A stretch of DNA of 64,000 bases. Origin: Desmonostoc muscorum LEGE 12446 (GTDB lineage: Bacteria > Cyanobacteriota > Cyanobacteriia > Cyanobacteriales > Nostocaceae). The stretch is taken from assembly GCF_015207005.2 (NCBI RefSeq), contig NZ_JADEXS020000002.1:372001-436000 (forward strand). Direction: 5' to 3'. This document shows positions 8,972 through 17,328 of this stretch, piece after piece. Positions within the stretch are counted from its first letter, which is position 1. Each line of letters opens with the position of its first letter. A program made the translations under genes and the position numbers. The notes under the pieces were generated by a model, which saw only the letters and a program-made list of their open reading frames with translations, did not search any database and had not been told where the DNA came from.

Positions 8972-9264
8972 AAACGAACGAGTAGATGATATACCTGTAC
9001 TGCTGACACAATTAGAGCGTATGGGTGTAAAGCAGCTCATTAATAAGCATTTTCCTACACATGGAAATTGGGAAGGTGAGAGCCTAGGGAGCGTGGCAAT
9101 AATTTGGTTAACTCACATACTTTCACAAGCCGATCATCGTTTAAACCATGTCCAAGGATGGGTAGCGAAAAGGTTAGAAACATTAAAAATATTTGTTGGG
9201 GAAAAGTTAGGAGAATTAGACCTTACAGACGACCGGACTCTGTTGGCGAATTGCGATCGCTATC
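8937..9264 (+). pseudogene. IS1634-family transposase, N-terminal fragment
   Basis: Reads ERVDDIPVLLTQLERMGVKQ, then HFPTHGNWEGESLGSVAIIW, LSQADHRLNHVQGW and EKLGELDLTDDR. This is the N-terminal (DUF4277-type) domain of IS1634 transposases. About 105 codons are kept; the DDE domain is missing and the frame dissolves at a short inverted repeat near 9241. Confidence 0.75.
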
Positions 9265-9329
9265 CTCAAACCCTTGAGATGTCGTAGCCCCTCATCCCAG
9301 AAATTGCGATCTACATGAATTCGCCAACA
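9241..9329. repeat. small inverted-repeat element
   Basis: TGTTGGCGAATT at 9241-9252 and AATTCGCCAACA at 9318-9329 are perfect 12-bp inverted arms around 65 bp. It sits exactly where the IS1634 fragment breaks off and may be a tiny non-autonomous insertion. Confidence 0.45.
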
Positions 9330-9353
9330 AAGTCAAATTATCCGCTAACTTCC

Positions 9354-9372
9354 CTTTTTGTCCAAAGTCCAA
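9354..9372. mobile_element. solitary IS end (relic)
   Basis: CTTTTTGTCCAAAGTCC matches the terminal repeat of the IS701-like element at 17165-18923, but no transposase is present. It is probably what is left of another copy. Confidence 0.5.
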
Positions 9373-9474
9373 TTACTGAAGCGAGGGATGTCTGCCACTA
9401 TAGAAGATTGGCTTATGGCTGCCGATACCGACTGCATACCGTAGTTTACTTAAAAACCCAAAATTTAAGTCAAT

Positions 9475-9594
9475 CGTAATACCTGCTAAAAGTTCAAAAT
9501 AACCCGTAGTTTATGAATACAACATATCTACAACCGTAACACCTGCTAAAAGTTCAAAATAACCCGTGGTTTATGAGTACAACATATCTACAAC
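9475..9594. repeat. 60-bp tandem duplication
   Basis: 9475-9534 and 9535-9594 differ at only about three positions (for example ATACCTGC versus ACACCTGC). The stretch 9373-9780 otherwise holds no convincing gene; it is upstream of the tetR operator. Confidence 0.85.
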
Positions 9595-9800
9595 ATAACA
9601 AAACGAGTTCTTGGCAATTACCTTTCACTAAAACTTCCGATTCAACTGTCATTGTGGCAGCTATTGCTGTGAAAGGGAATAACTGGGGACTCAAATGTTG
9701 GCAGTGGTTGACGTTGCCATCCCTAAAACACCGATTCAGTAATAGCCATCCAAAAGACGACTTCTATGAACTTGACAATTAGAGTATTTGCTTTAAAATC

Positions 9801-9816
9801 TAGAGTAAATACTCTA
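9801..9816. promoter_or_regulatory. candidate TetR operator
   Basis: TAGAGTA-AA-TACTCTA is a perfect 7-bp inverted repeat 17 bp upstream of the tetR start, with another AGAGTATTT half-site at 9781-9789. Palindromic sites in this position are normal for autoregulating TetR proteins. Confidence 0.55.
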
Positions 9817-10010
9817 AATAAACATTTGCAGCCATGAACACTAGGGATACCAAATCCCGAATTATTGAGACAGCCATTGAGTTGTTTAACCAACACGGCA
9901 CACAGACTATCTCTACCAATCATATTGCCGATTCGATGGGAATTAGTCCCGAAAACCTCTACTACCACTTTAAAAACAAGCAGGAAATTATTCGCATCAT
10001 CTTAGAAACT

Positions 10011-10565
10011 GTTTGAAAAGTCAGAGAAATGGTAAAAAGCTCTCTGGGTATATGGTGTGAATAGATAGTAGACAGCACCCACAGAGCAAGATGAGTAAAG
10101 CATACCCCAGCAATCTGACCCTCCCCCAATATGAATTTCTGAGTGACATGATTCCAGAACCAAAACCTCTGGTGAGCAAGTATTTCGTTTGACAACTATC
10201 TGGGTGGATGGCGGCTTTAATGGCCAGATGTTCAAGGGGCGATGGAATGAGTGCTGTTGGATTGTCCAGGTGGTGCTGCGGCCTGAGCAAACCAAGGGCT
10301 TTCTGCTACTTAAAAAACGTTGAGTGGTAGAGCGCACTTACGGGAAAGCTGATGGGGTGTCGGCGATTAGTCCGAGATTATGAGTTATTACCGGAAACTG
10401 GTCGAAACTGGTGTGTTGCGATCGCCAAGCGATCCAACAACGCTCAATACTGCTCGGTTAAGCATTTTTAACTCGGCATTGGATTTGGGGAAAAGGTTAA
10501 AGGGTAAAGGTTAAAGGTTTTTTCTTTCCCCCTTTCCCCTTCCCCTTTTCCCCTTAACCGACAAG
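10011..10565 (+). mobile_element. IS5-type element, deleted relic inside tetR
   Basis: Contains the start of a transposase (MSKAYPSNLTLPQYEFLSDM at 10091) joined by an internal deletion to its C-terminal part (TIWVDGGFNGQMFKGRW ... VERTYGK), with further stops. A purine/pyrimidine hairpin at 10487-10558 has been added near the right side. Boundaries are approximate, taken from where tetR coding stops and resumes. Confidence 0.7.
10487..10558. repeat. purine/pyrimidine hairpin (copy 1)
   Basis: A G/A-rich arm (GGGGAAAAGGTTAAAGGG) is followed by a complementary C/T-rich arm ending CCCCTTAACC. Similar hairpins occur at 21922 and 49486. Confidence 0.7.
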
Positions 10566-10796
10566 TATTGCAACAACGCTAACCTCAATTACCAAAATTA
10601 TTTGGTTAATCAGCGATTACTGGCTTTCCTTCCTTGACCTTGAGGAAGACGCAATCAATCCGAAAAACGTTCAAGAAGCAGTTAACTTGATTATCGAGGT
10701 CATGCGCCCTTACTTGAGTGATGCTACGCTAGCTGAGTTTTTCCCTGCTACGACACCTTCTACTCCAACAATAAGTTCAGCAAAGGAGACAGTTTT

Positions 10797-11978
10797 GTGA
10801 AGAAAAGAACTTTCCTTAAACTCATGTCTGCCAGTACTGTAACAGTTTTGGTCTCTGGTACTGTTTGGCGGGCATACGATCAAGGGGTTTTCAGCACAGG
10901 TATTGGACCTGCGTATGAACCCTGGCAAACTTGGCGCACTGATGAGCCGTCCGGAGCGTTGGCACTGGTTCGAGCCGCGATTTTAGCAGCAAGTCCTCAC
11001 AACACTCAACCCTGGTTATTCCAGGTTACGGAATCGCAAGTGAAATTGTATGCAGATACTCAACGTCACTTGGGGTCAATGGACCCCTATTTGCGGGAAA
11101 TGTATATCGGTCTAGGTTGTGCTATTGAAAATATGATTTTGACTGCTCAAGCCAAGGGATACAAGTATCAGCTAACGCTTGCACCAGGCATATTAACAGG
11201 TCTACTTCCAAATCCGAAACCTCTACTTGTTGCCACACTTAAACTGTCATCCGGCCAAGTTTTTACAACAGATTTGTATAACGCTATCCCAGATCGTCAC
11301 ACCAACCGTGCAACCTACGACTTCAAACGTTTAGTCGAACCAAAAACGTTGAAAATATTGCAAGCACTTGCCAAGGACGATCCTGATTTGAAAGTGTTTC
11401 TGTTTACAAAAGAGCCAGAGCGCCAAACCTTTGCTGAAGGAACCCTACAAGCAACAGAGGCAATCGTTGCTGATTCTAACATGATCCATGATAGTGACAA
11501 ATGGTTTCGCTCTAATTGGCAGGAACTTCAAAAACATCGAAGCGGTGTTCATATTGATGCATCTGGTATACCCGCAACGGTACGAGCAGTTGCCAAAATT
11601 TCTCCACCTATTTCACAACAGACAGCCCACCAAGCTTGGGTGAACGCGACAAAAACTACACTAGCCAGCACTCCTGTTTTCGGTCTAATTGCGGTACGTG
11701 ATTTGTACGACCAGCCTCAATCCTTACGAGCAGGACAACTCTGGCAGCGAATGCACCTTTTGGTAACTCAGCAGGAGTTAGCAGCGCAACCAATTAATCA
11801 ACTGCCAGAAATGGTTGACCGAGAACGACAATTAGGCAAAGCTCCGCGCACTGCAAACTTTTTAGCAAAACTGATTGGTGATTCTATTTGGAAGCCAACT
11901 TTTGCTTTCCGCCTTGGCTATTCCACTCTGCAAGGATTAGCTAGTGCTCGTCGCTCTGTTGAAGATGTAGTTGTTTAA
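10797..11978 (+). CDS. Acg/nitroreductase-like FMN oxidoreductase, exported or membrane-anchored
   Basis: 393 residues. The N-terminus (MKKRTFLKLMSASTVTVLVS) is a signal or anchor with a KR-x-FLK motif, close to a Tat signal but lacking the second arginine. RAAILAASPHNTQPWLF is the hallmark of the Acg-type nitroreductase superfamily, and AIPDRHTNRATYD is the matching mid-region motif. FMN binding and NAD(P)H-dependent reduction are expected from the family; the substrate is unknown. GTG start overlaps the tetR stop. Loss of the repressor suggests constitutive expression (inference). Confidence 0.75.
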   Translation: MKKRTFLKLMSASTVTVLVSGTVWRAYDQGVFSTGIGPAYEPWQTWRTDEPSGALALVRAAILAASPHNTQPWLFQVTESQVKLYADTQRHLGSMDPYLREMYIGLGCAIENMILTAQAKGYKYQLTLAPGILTGLLPNPKPLLVATLKLSSGQVFTTDLYNAIPDRHTNRATYDFKRLVEPKTLKILQALAKDDPDLKVFLFTKEPERQTFAEGTLQATEAIVADSNMIHDSDKWFRSNWQELQKHRSGVHIDASGIPATVRAVAKISPPISQQTAHQAWVNATKTTLASTPVFGLIAVRDLYDQPQSLRAGQLWQRMHLLVTQQELAAQPINQLPEMVDRERQLGKAPRTANFLAKLIGDSIWKPTFAFRLGYSTLQGLASARRSVEDVVV

Positions 11979-11999
11979 GTTCCAACGCGAACAATTTGT

Positions 12000-12239
12000 T
12001 TAATCCCAACTTGTACTAATGTACAGCCGTCTGTCCCTCAACTCTATCAGCGCTTGACCCGCCTCCAAAAATGCTCTCTCCACACGGTGTTCTAAATGCA
12101 GGCGTAAGCTTTGTTCTTCCTGGGTCAACTCTGTTATTTCAATAGCAGTAACCGTAATCGTTGCTGAGGCTGGGTTGTGTTGGCTAGAAGTATTTTCGGG
12201 AGCAGAATCGGTTGCTGGCTTTGGTTCACCAGATGCCCC
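12000..12239 (-). pseudogene. fragment of the ParB/KorB-like family
   Basis: On the minus strand this reads ASGEPKPATDSAPENTSS ... TVTAIEITELTQEEQSLRLH, LEHRVERAFLEAGQALIELR and DRRLYISTSWD. It matches residues about 35-95 of the intact gene at 23862 (ITVSAVEVPELTEQEQ, RRVERAFFEAGKALAQLRDR). Both ends are lost: the upstream side at a repeat block near 12240, the downstream side at a stop 22 bp from the oxidoreductase gene. Confidence 0.7.
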
Positions 12240-12274
12240 AGGGTTGAAGAAGGCAGAAGGCAGAGGGCAGAGGG

Positions 12275-12371
12275 CAGTCCCAATGAAAAAATTTCATCAC
12301 CATGAATGAAAATGTGATGTGAGACGGATCTATATAGATACTCATCGAAGGAACATTTTCAAGTCAGAAGG
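12275..12371 (+). repeat. 97-bp dispersed block (copy A)
   Basis: Same sequence as 62073-62169 and 62177-62273. It contains CATCAC / GTGATG inverted arms and ATCTATATAGAT. It is preceded by GAAGGCAGAAGGCAG-type heptamer repeats. Confidence 0.9.
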
Positions 12372-12383
12372 ATCAAGTCAGAA

Positions 12384-12470
12384 GGGGATTCAAGCCCCTC
12401 CTGACTTGGAGCCACTGAACAAGAGTTCAGTGGGGGTCTTAAACCCTTGTTCCCAAGGCGTCACGGGCAG
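12384..12470 (+). repeat. approximately 85-bp structured block (copy A)
   Basis: Starts GGGGATTCAAGCCCC and contains AGAGTTCAGTGGGGGTC and CCCTTGTTCCC, with several complementary G/C runs. A diverged copy lies on the opposite strand at 62293-62372. It is followed by pyrimidine heptamers (CCTTCTGCC) complementary to those upstream of the 97-bp block. Confidence 0.7.
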
Positions 12471-12528
12471 AGGACAGGAACCAGAATTCCCTTCTGCCTT
12501 CTGCCTCCTGCCCTCTGCCTTTCCCGAT

Positions 12529-13232
12529 AAAAGCGGCATTTCTTCACCGACAAAAGCCAACCACATTGGTTTGTTGACTCGTAGTGAGCCATCCTGTTGT
12601 AGCCTTTCCACCAGTATAATTGACATCGGATGGTGTGGAGAAAGACGAAAATGCTTTTTTGTCCACAGGCGTATCCTTACCCTACCCAGTTTGGTATCTT
12701 CTTGTTCAATGGTTTGTTCTGGGTCAGCCCAGGTACTGTCATCGTTGAGCTTAAATTTGTCACCGTGTACTCTTGGTTTCCCCCGTCCCGAATATTGTGG
12801 TGGTTCTCCCCATAAACATAGGTTGGAACGCAACCGCATCAGTTTATCTGCCTTAATTTCGGCCGTTTTGATGACAAAGGGCGCACATCCATACTCGATA
12901 TCCCATAGTGTGATTGGTCGTGATGGTAAGTCTTTACACACCTGTTTTAACTGCCATACAGCTTTGTCTATGGGATTTTCCCAACTGGTTATTCGTTCAT
13001 GTCTGAGTGGTAACGCCCAACTGCCTTCGGTTTCTGGTATCCAAGCTATTGTACTGTATCCGTATCCCACAGTTATAGGACGACCACCTCTTCCACCAGT
13101 CGTATAATGCTCGTAGGTTCTTTCTTTTAAAGTACCCGCATCTGGCCTTGACCATGCCGTATGGTCGCCTGCCAAGATGATACGTCCTTGCTTGGGAATT
13201 TTTTTACTGTATAATTGCACAGCAATTCTCAT
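12529..13232 (-). pseudogene. DDE transposase fragment (NF041680/IS701-like)
   Basis: Reads IILAGDHTAWSRPDAGTLKE, GYGYSTIAWIPETEGSWALP, LWDIEYGCAPFVIKTAEIKA and PMWLAFVGEEMPLL. This is the catalytic half of a cyanobacterial DDE transposase of the same superfamily as 17319-18794. The N-terminal 100 or so residues are missing upstream, and the C-terminus is replaced after MPLLSG by translated repeat sequence. Confidence 0.7.
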
Positions 13233-13559
13233 TTTGAAAAAAAATCAGAGAAAATTCTGTTATTTAAATAGAGAACTTGTGTCGAAGCATCATTTTTTGA
13301 CAAATAATTATCATCCAACGTTGGAGATAGACAAGTTTTAAGAAATTTGTCCATGAAAAAACGATTTCAACTGATAAATTCAGATGAAATTTTCAACAAC
13401 TTTTTAGTTTTTTTAATAAATATTTTTCTTTTCATCCTTTAATATGTTGACATTTATCAACTAGAATTTACTCTTTTTAATGGGTCATGTTCTGTGCTGA
13501 CTTTTCACGGGATGTGGAAAAGAAAGAGTAGTTCGCGATAATCTATCGCGAACCACTTG

Positions 13560-13961
13560 TTATTCTTTATTATATTTGGAAGTTTCTTCGACTAAATCTT
13601 TTAAACCCTGTTTGAGAGTCTCAATTGAACGATCTAAAGCTTCAATTTTAGTCCTTGCAGTAATTTGTTCAATGGCATCTATGTAGGCTTGACTACCAGC
13701 CTTACCTAAATGCTTGTACTTGGATAGCTTGCCATCATTTCGAGTCGTAAATATTGGTGTTGTAGCATGTAGTTTATAGTACCAATAAAATTCTTTACGC
13801 CCCTTTGCTAGGTAACGAGCGATTCTACAACTAGGTGGCGCAACAGGCGTTGAGTCGTGTATGGCAGCTACTTCAAGTTCCAGACGCTCCTTCATCGAGA
13901 TCACAAAATCTATACGCTTGTGTAAATCCTCTTGGGCTATGGTTTTTCGGTCTTTCGACAT
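13560..13961 (-). CDS. IS4 passenger protein (DUF6788-like)
   Basis: 133 residues from ATG 13961, with AGGAG 8 nt upstream. N-terminal helices (KRIDFVISMKERLELEV), then CRIARYLAKGRKEFYWYYKL and a second helix (IDAIEQITARTKIEALDRSI). The RKEFYWYYK ... YKHLGKAGSQAY arrangement resembles DUF6788-type small proteins seen near transposases. The protein is identical in copy 2 although the transposases differ. Role unknown; a DNA-binding regulator is one possibility. It is bounded by two TTCGCGA hairpins. Confidence 0.65.
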   Translation of the reverse strand: MSKDRKTIAQEDLHKRIDFVISMKERLELEVAAIHDSTPVAPPSCRIARYLAKGRKEFYWYYKLHATTPIFTTRNDGKLSKYKHLGKAGSQAYIDAIEQITARTKIEALDRSIETLKQGLKDLVEETSKYNKE

Positions 13962-14032
13962 CAAATTAACTCCTAGATTCGCGACTTGTTGTCGCGAACC
14001 ATATTCCTCCTAACAAAGGCGAGTAACTAAAA

Positions 14033-15462
14033 TCAATATATTGATTTTAGATTTTCATGTAGCAACCAACCTTGGCATAAAGTTTCTAATTCCAACCAGC
14101 CTCGCCACAAAACTTGTATCCCAATAGGGCTATTCTTCCTATGTTCTAAGTATCCGCCGAGACGTGCAATTGCTCTAATTGCCCAGTCAACTGTAAGCTG
14201 TATCTGCTTTTTTTGTTTGGGTGGAGTACTAGCAAGTAGCACGTCCATTTGTATTTTTGTTAACACCAATTCTGCTGAACTGTGCGGGGAATTCCGGTGT
14301 AGATAAGTCATTCGCAGTAATTGTGCCGCAATCACTGTTAAAAAACCTAACATTGTTGACATACTCTCCCCTGCCAAGCGGTAACTTTCCGCTTTACAGC
14401 CAGATTTTAGTATTTTGTGATATTCTTCTATCCGCCAGCGATACGTATACCATCGAAGAATTTGAGATGCTTCTGTCTGTGTTGTTATTAACTCGCTTGT
14501 CAGTAGCATCCACGTAATTGGCTCACATCCATCTGGCACATTAATTTCTGTTGCAAAGAGCGCGTAAACGTTAAAATTGCCTGACTTTTTTAACCGAGAA
14601 GGAGGATTTATTGATACTGGACAATACCTGATCTCCAAGGTGGCAGTTCTTTCTTTTCGCTTTTTAGTTTCAGGTAATTCAATCTCTTTTATAAACTGCA
14701 CTTTCTGGGATGTTACATACTCCCATAGATAAGAGTTTTCTCCTTCTAAACAACGATTGTGAGCGGCTCTGACAACTACACCTGTATTTTTATTTTTACG
14801 TTGAAGTGCGAATACTTCTGCAATATCTCCTTCATTTGTCAAAGACATGAATTACTCTTGAGAGTAGTCCCCCATCAGGCATTTCTAAACCTTTAAATAA
14901 TTTGTTTACTTTCTGAAAAACTTCAACCCATCGATAAGATTCTTTCTCTTTAAAAGCTCTATTCTTGGCGATTAAACGTTCTTTTTTTAATCGCTTTTTT
15001 TGCCGTAGATGTTTCCTCTGGTGGTGGAGATGCTTTGTGCTGTCGATGCCACAATTTCTCCCATAATAGTCCTAGTGGCTGACCAAAGTCTGGGTCTAGT
15101 GCTAAAGAACTATGTAAAATTAGTCCGTTCCCACCATTGCCCGTAGGCCCATAATCATCTCTTTTTTCTAATATTTTTTTATAATCCAGATAAGTAGTAT
15201 CTCCTACCGCTAATACTATTGGTATGCCATAAATCTCTTGTGCCGTCTGTTTAAAAGATGGTTGGGTCAATTTCTCAAAAGTTGTTTTGGGGTTAGAAAA
15301 GAATTCGTAGCCACGTTTGAGGTCACTAGCGCTTTGAAATATTTCTGATAGAGGATGACCATATTTTACTTTTAAAGCCTCCGCAATTAACACTGCTCTG
15401 TCGGTCAGACGTTTGTCACCAAAATCACAATCGCGGTACGGGTTTGCTTCTAATAGTTTCAT
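14033..15462 (-). pseudogene. IS4 transposase, frameshifted copy
   Basis: Same gene as 29290-30720, but one homopolymer is two bases shorter (T7 instead of T9 at about 14995-15001) and CGG has become ATTTG-like sequence at about 14840. The first half ends AKKAIKKRTFNRQE and the second half starts out of frame at NEGDIAEVF. The change at 14840 also destroys the VFDREGD motif with a catalytic aspartate. Confidence 0.85.
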
Positions 15463-15593
15463 TTGCACCCCAAAATACGATACTACAAGCACCTTAATAT
15501 TAGAGGACGCAAATTATCTTAAGTCCAGAGGATTGGTTCGCGACCAGCTATCGCGAACCAATCCCCTTTTCCACATCCCGTGAAAAGTCAGAA

Positions 15594-15926
15594 TCTAACC
15601 AACTTAATATACGTTTAGCCTACTATCCACCCTACCACAGCAAATATAATCCAATTGAGCGAGTATGGGGTATATTAGAAAATTCTTGGAATGGCAGTAT
15701 TTTGGACGAAGTTGAAACAGCTTTAAACTTTGCTAAAAATATGACCTGGAAAGGTAAACATCCTGTGGTTAAATTAGTGACTCAAACCTATGAAACTGGG
15801 GTTACGCTTACCAAAGATGCTATGTCTGCTGTCGAAAAACAAATAGAGCGTCTCACTAACTCAAAACATGAAAAATTTCCCAATTTAGGCAAGTGGTTTG
15901 TTGATATTTGTTGTGCCAGCACTTAA
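15594..15926 (+). pseudogene. ISAzo13-family transposase, C-terminal fragment
   Basis: Open from the IS4 boundary: NIRLAYYPPYHSKYNPIERV, then WGILENSWNGSIL, KGKHPVVKLVTQTYETGV and ERLTNSKHEKFPNLGKW. The PPYxSKYNPIE segment carries the last catalytic glutamate of this family. The 5' part is missing and is not on the other side of the IS4, so this is a recombination junction and not a simple insertion. Confidence 0.75.
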
Positions 15927-16031
15927 TTTTTATCACCAGTTCTAAAATGTTTTTACTATAAAATCATCAATATTAATTATGACCATGCACCTGACATTAT
16001 TTACAGAGTGCAGAGTTTTCGCTCTCGTGTT

Positions 16032-16080
16032 TGAGGGGGTAAGTGGTGGTTGCCGACGGCAACCACCACTTACCCCCTCA
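16032..16080. repeat. perfect 23-bp-stem palindrome
   Basis: TGAGGGGGTAAGTGGTGG runs into GTTGCC, loop GAC, then the exact complement to 16080. It lies between the ISAzo13 fragment and the phosphorylase fragment and may be an IS end or a strong bidirectional terminator. AATGATTATCATT follows at 16081-16094. Confidence 0.9.
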
Positions 16081-16092
16081 TAATGATTATCA

Positions 16093-17085
16093 TTATCTTT
16101 TAGATGTCAACTTATGATTTTTTCTGAGTAATTTATTCCTTGGAAGTCCCCAACCATCGAGTATGCTGAAACTGGGAACACCGTTATGTGCTGCTTTCAT
16201 ACCCGATGTTCCAGAAGCTTCTAAAGGTCGCTGTGGCGTGTTGAGCCATAGATCCACGCCAGATACAATCAGCTTGGATAGCTCCATGTCGTAATTTTCC
16301 AAAAAAACTATAGGTATCTGCTTCTGTAATTGGTGGGAAATTTCAAATATCCGTCGAATTAACTCTTTGCCAGCGTAATCTTTAGGGTGCGCCTTACCAG
16401 CAAAAACAAACTGTAAAGAACCAACCTGTTTGGCAATTTCCAAAAGTTGATCGATATCTGAAAAAATTAAATCTGCCCGCTTGTAAAGAGTAGCTCTGCG
16501 AGCAAAGCCAATCGTCAGAGTCTCCGCAGATAGCGAAAAATCGGTTTTTTCCTGAATGTAAGTTAAAAGACGAATTTTAGCCGCTAAATGGGCTGACCAA
16601 ATCTCCTGTTGGGGAATACTGATGGCGTGCCTTAGCATTGAGGGATCGTTACTCCAACCAGGAATATATCTCTCGTAGAGGGTTCTAAAGCTGTCACAAG
16701 TCCACGTCAATGAGTGAACACCATTTGTAATGTGGTGGATGGGATAGCCGGGGAACATTTCTTGCGAAACTTCCTCATGTCGCTTGGCAACACCGTTGAC
16801 ATAGTGGCTCAAGTTTAGTCCTAGCATAGTCATGTTTAGGCGATCGCGTCCCCCCAACATTTGCAGTACATCAAACGGCACTATGTGTCCCAAACTATAC
16901 TGCACTAAGCCGTAGTCAAACTGGTCGTGTCCTGCTGGAACAGGGGTATGAGTAGTAAAAACGCATTGATTTCTGATGCTACTAAAATCCCATGTTTCTG
17001 TATTTATCCCGTTTCGTTCTTTTAGCAACTCTAAAAGCAGCAAACTGGCGTGTCCTTCGTTCATATGGAATCTTTCAACCCACAT
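16093..17085 (-). pseudogene. glgP: alpha-glucan (glycogen) phosphorylase, internal fragment
   Basis: Contains HMNEGHASLLLLELL, CVFTTHTPVPAGHDQFDYG, HHITNGVHSLTW, IGFARRATLYKRADLIF, FVFAGKAHPKD and NTPQRPLEASGTSGMKAAHN, all marks of GT35 phosphorylases of the short (TIGR02094-like) type. About 320 of some 850 residues remain. The N-terminal part is absent upstream (IS701-like element at 17165) and the last 17 residues after ILDGWG are foreign. It cannot be functional. Confidence 0.85.
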
Positions 17086-17254
17086 TCCGCACCCTAACTG
17101 TCACAAATGGGTTTTTACTGAATATTTTCTCTATAATTAGAGTAAAAAAACACTTTACTTATTCTTGGACTTTGGACAAAAAGAAGTTTATTCGCGAGTG
17201 TGACTCGCGAATAAATGAATGATTAATCTTGTTTATAGTGACGAGCAGAAAAAA

Positions 17255-17328
17255 GCATAGCCATCAGACCCCCAACAAATAGTAATATCAACTACAAAGT
17301 ATCTTTGGGTAAATACTGATGGCTATGC
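17255..17328 (+). promoter_or_regulatory. stem that would hide the transposase start codon
   Basis: GCATAGCCATCAG at 17255-17267 is the exact complement of CTGATGGCTATGC at 17316-17328, which contains the transposase ATG (17319). An RNA read from outside the element could fold this 13-bp stem and block initiation, a known way for IS elements to limit transposition. Confidence 0.6.

Larger units (their letters stand above)
9834..10800 (+). pseudogene. TetR-family regulator split by an IS5-type relic
   Basis: 9834-10010 encodes the DNA-binding half (SRIIETAIELFNQHG, then TISTNHIADSMGISPENLYY and HFKNKQEI). The frame is broken by IS sequence. The ligand-binding half resumes near 10570 (LTSITKIIWLISDYWLSFLD ... 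NVQEAVNLIIEVMRPYLSD) and stops at TGA 10798-10800. That TGA overlaps the GTG of the next gene (GTGA), so regulator and oxidoreductase formed one operon. The repressor can no longer be made intact. Confidence 0.75.
13497..15591 (-). mobile_element. IS4-family element, copy 1 (inactivated)
   Basis: 2,095 bp with 26-bp perfect terminal inverted repeats starting CTGACTTTTCACGGGATG. It holds a passenger gene (13560-13961) and a frameshifted transposase. Three hairpins with a TTCGCGA core punctuate it: 13531-13553 (10-bp stem), 13978-13998 (8-bp stem, between the genes) and 15530-15564 (14-bp stem, upstream of the transposase). The 10 bp on each side differ (ATGTTCTGTG versus AATCTAACCA), so there is no target duplication, unlike copy 2. 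Confidence 0.9.

Noticed and set aside
9573..9782. 69-codon plus-strand frame (MSTTYLQHNKTSSW)
   Set aside because: It begins inside the 60-bp tandem repeat, has no ribosome-binding site and no protein-like motif; the first repeat copy gives only a few codons in the same phase.
12319..13107. 262-codon plus-strand frame opposite the transposase fragment
   Set aside because: It starts inside the 97-bp repeat and runs antisense to recognisable transposase sequence; composition is that of a shadow frame.
14257..14517. 86-codon plus-strand frame also present in IS4 copy 2
   Set aside because: Antisense to the transposase; occurs twice only because the element does.
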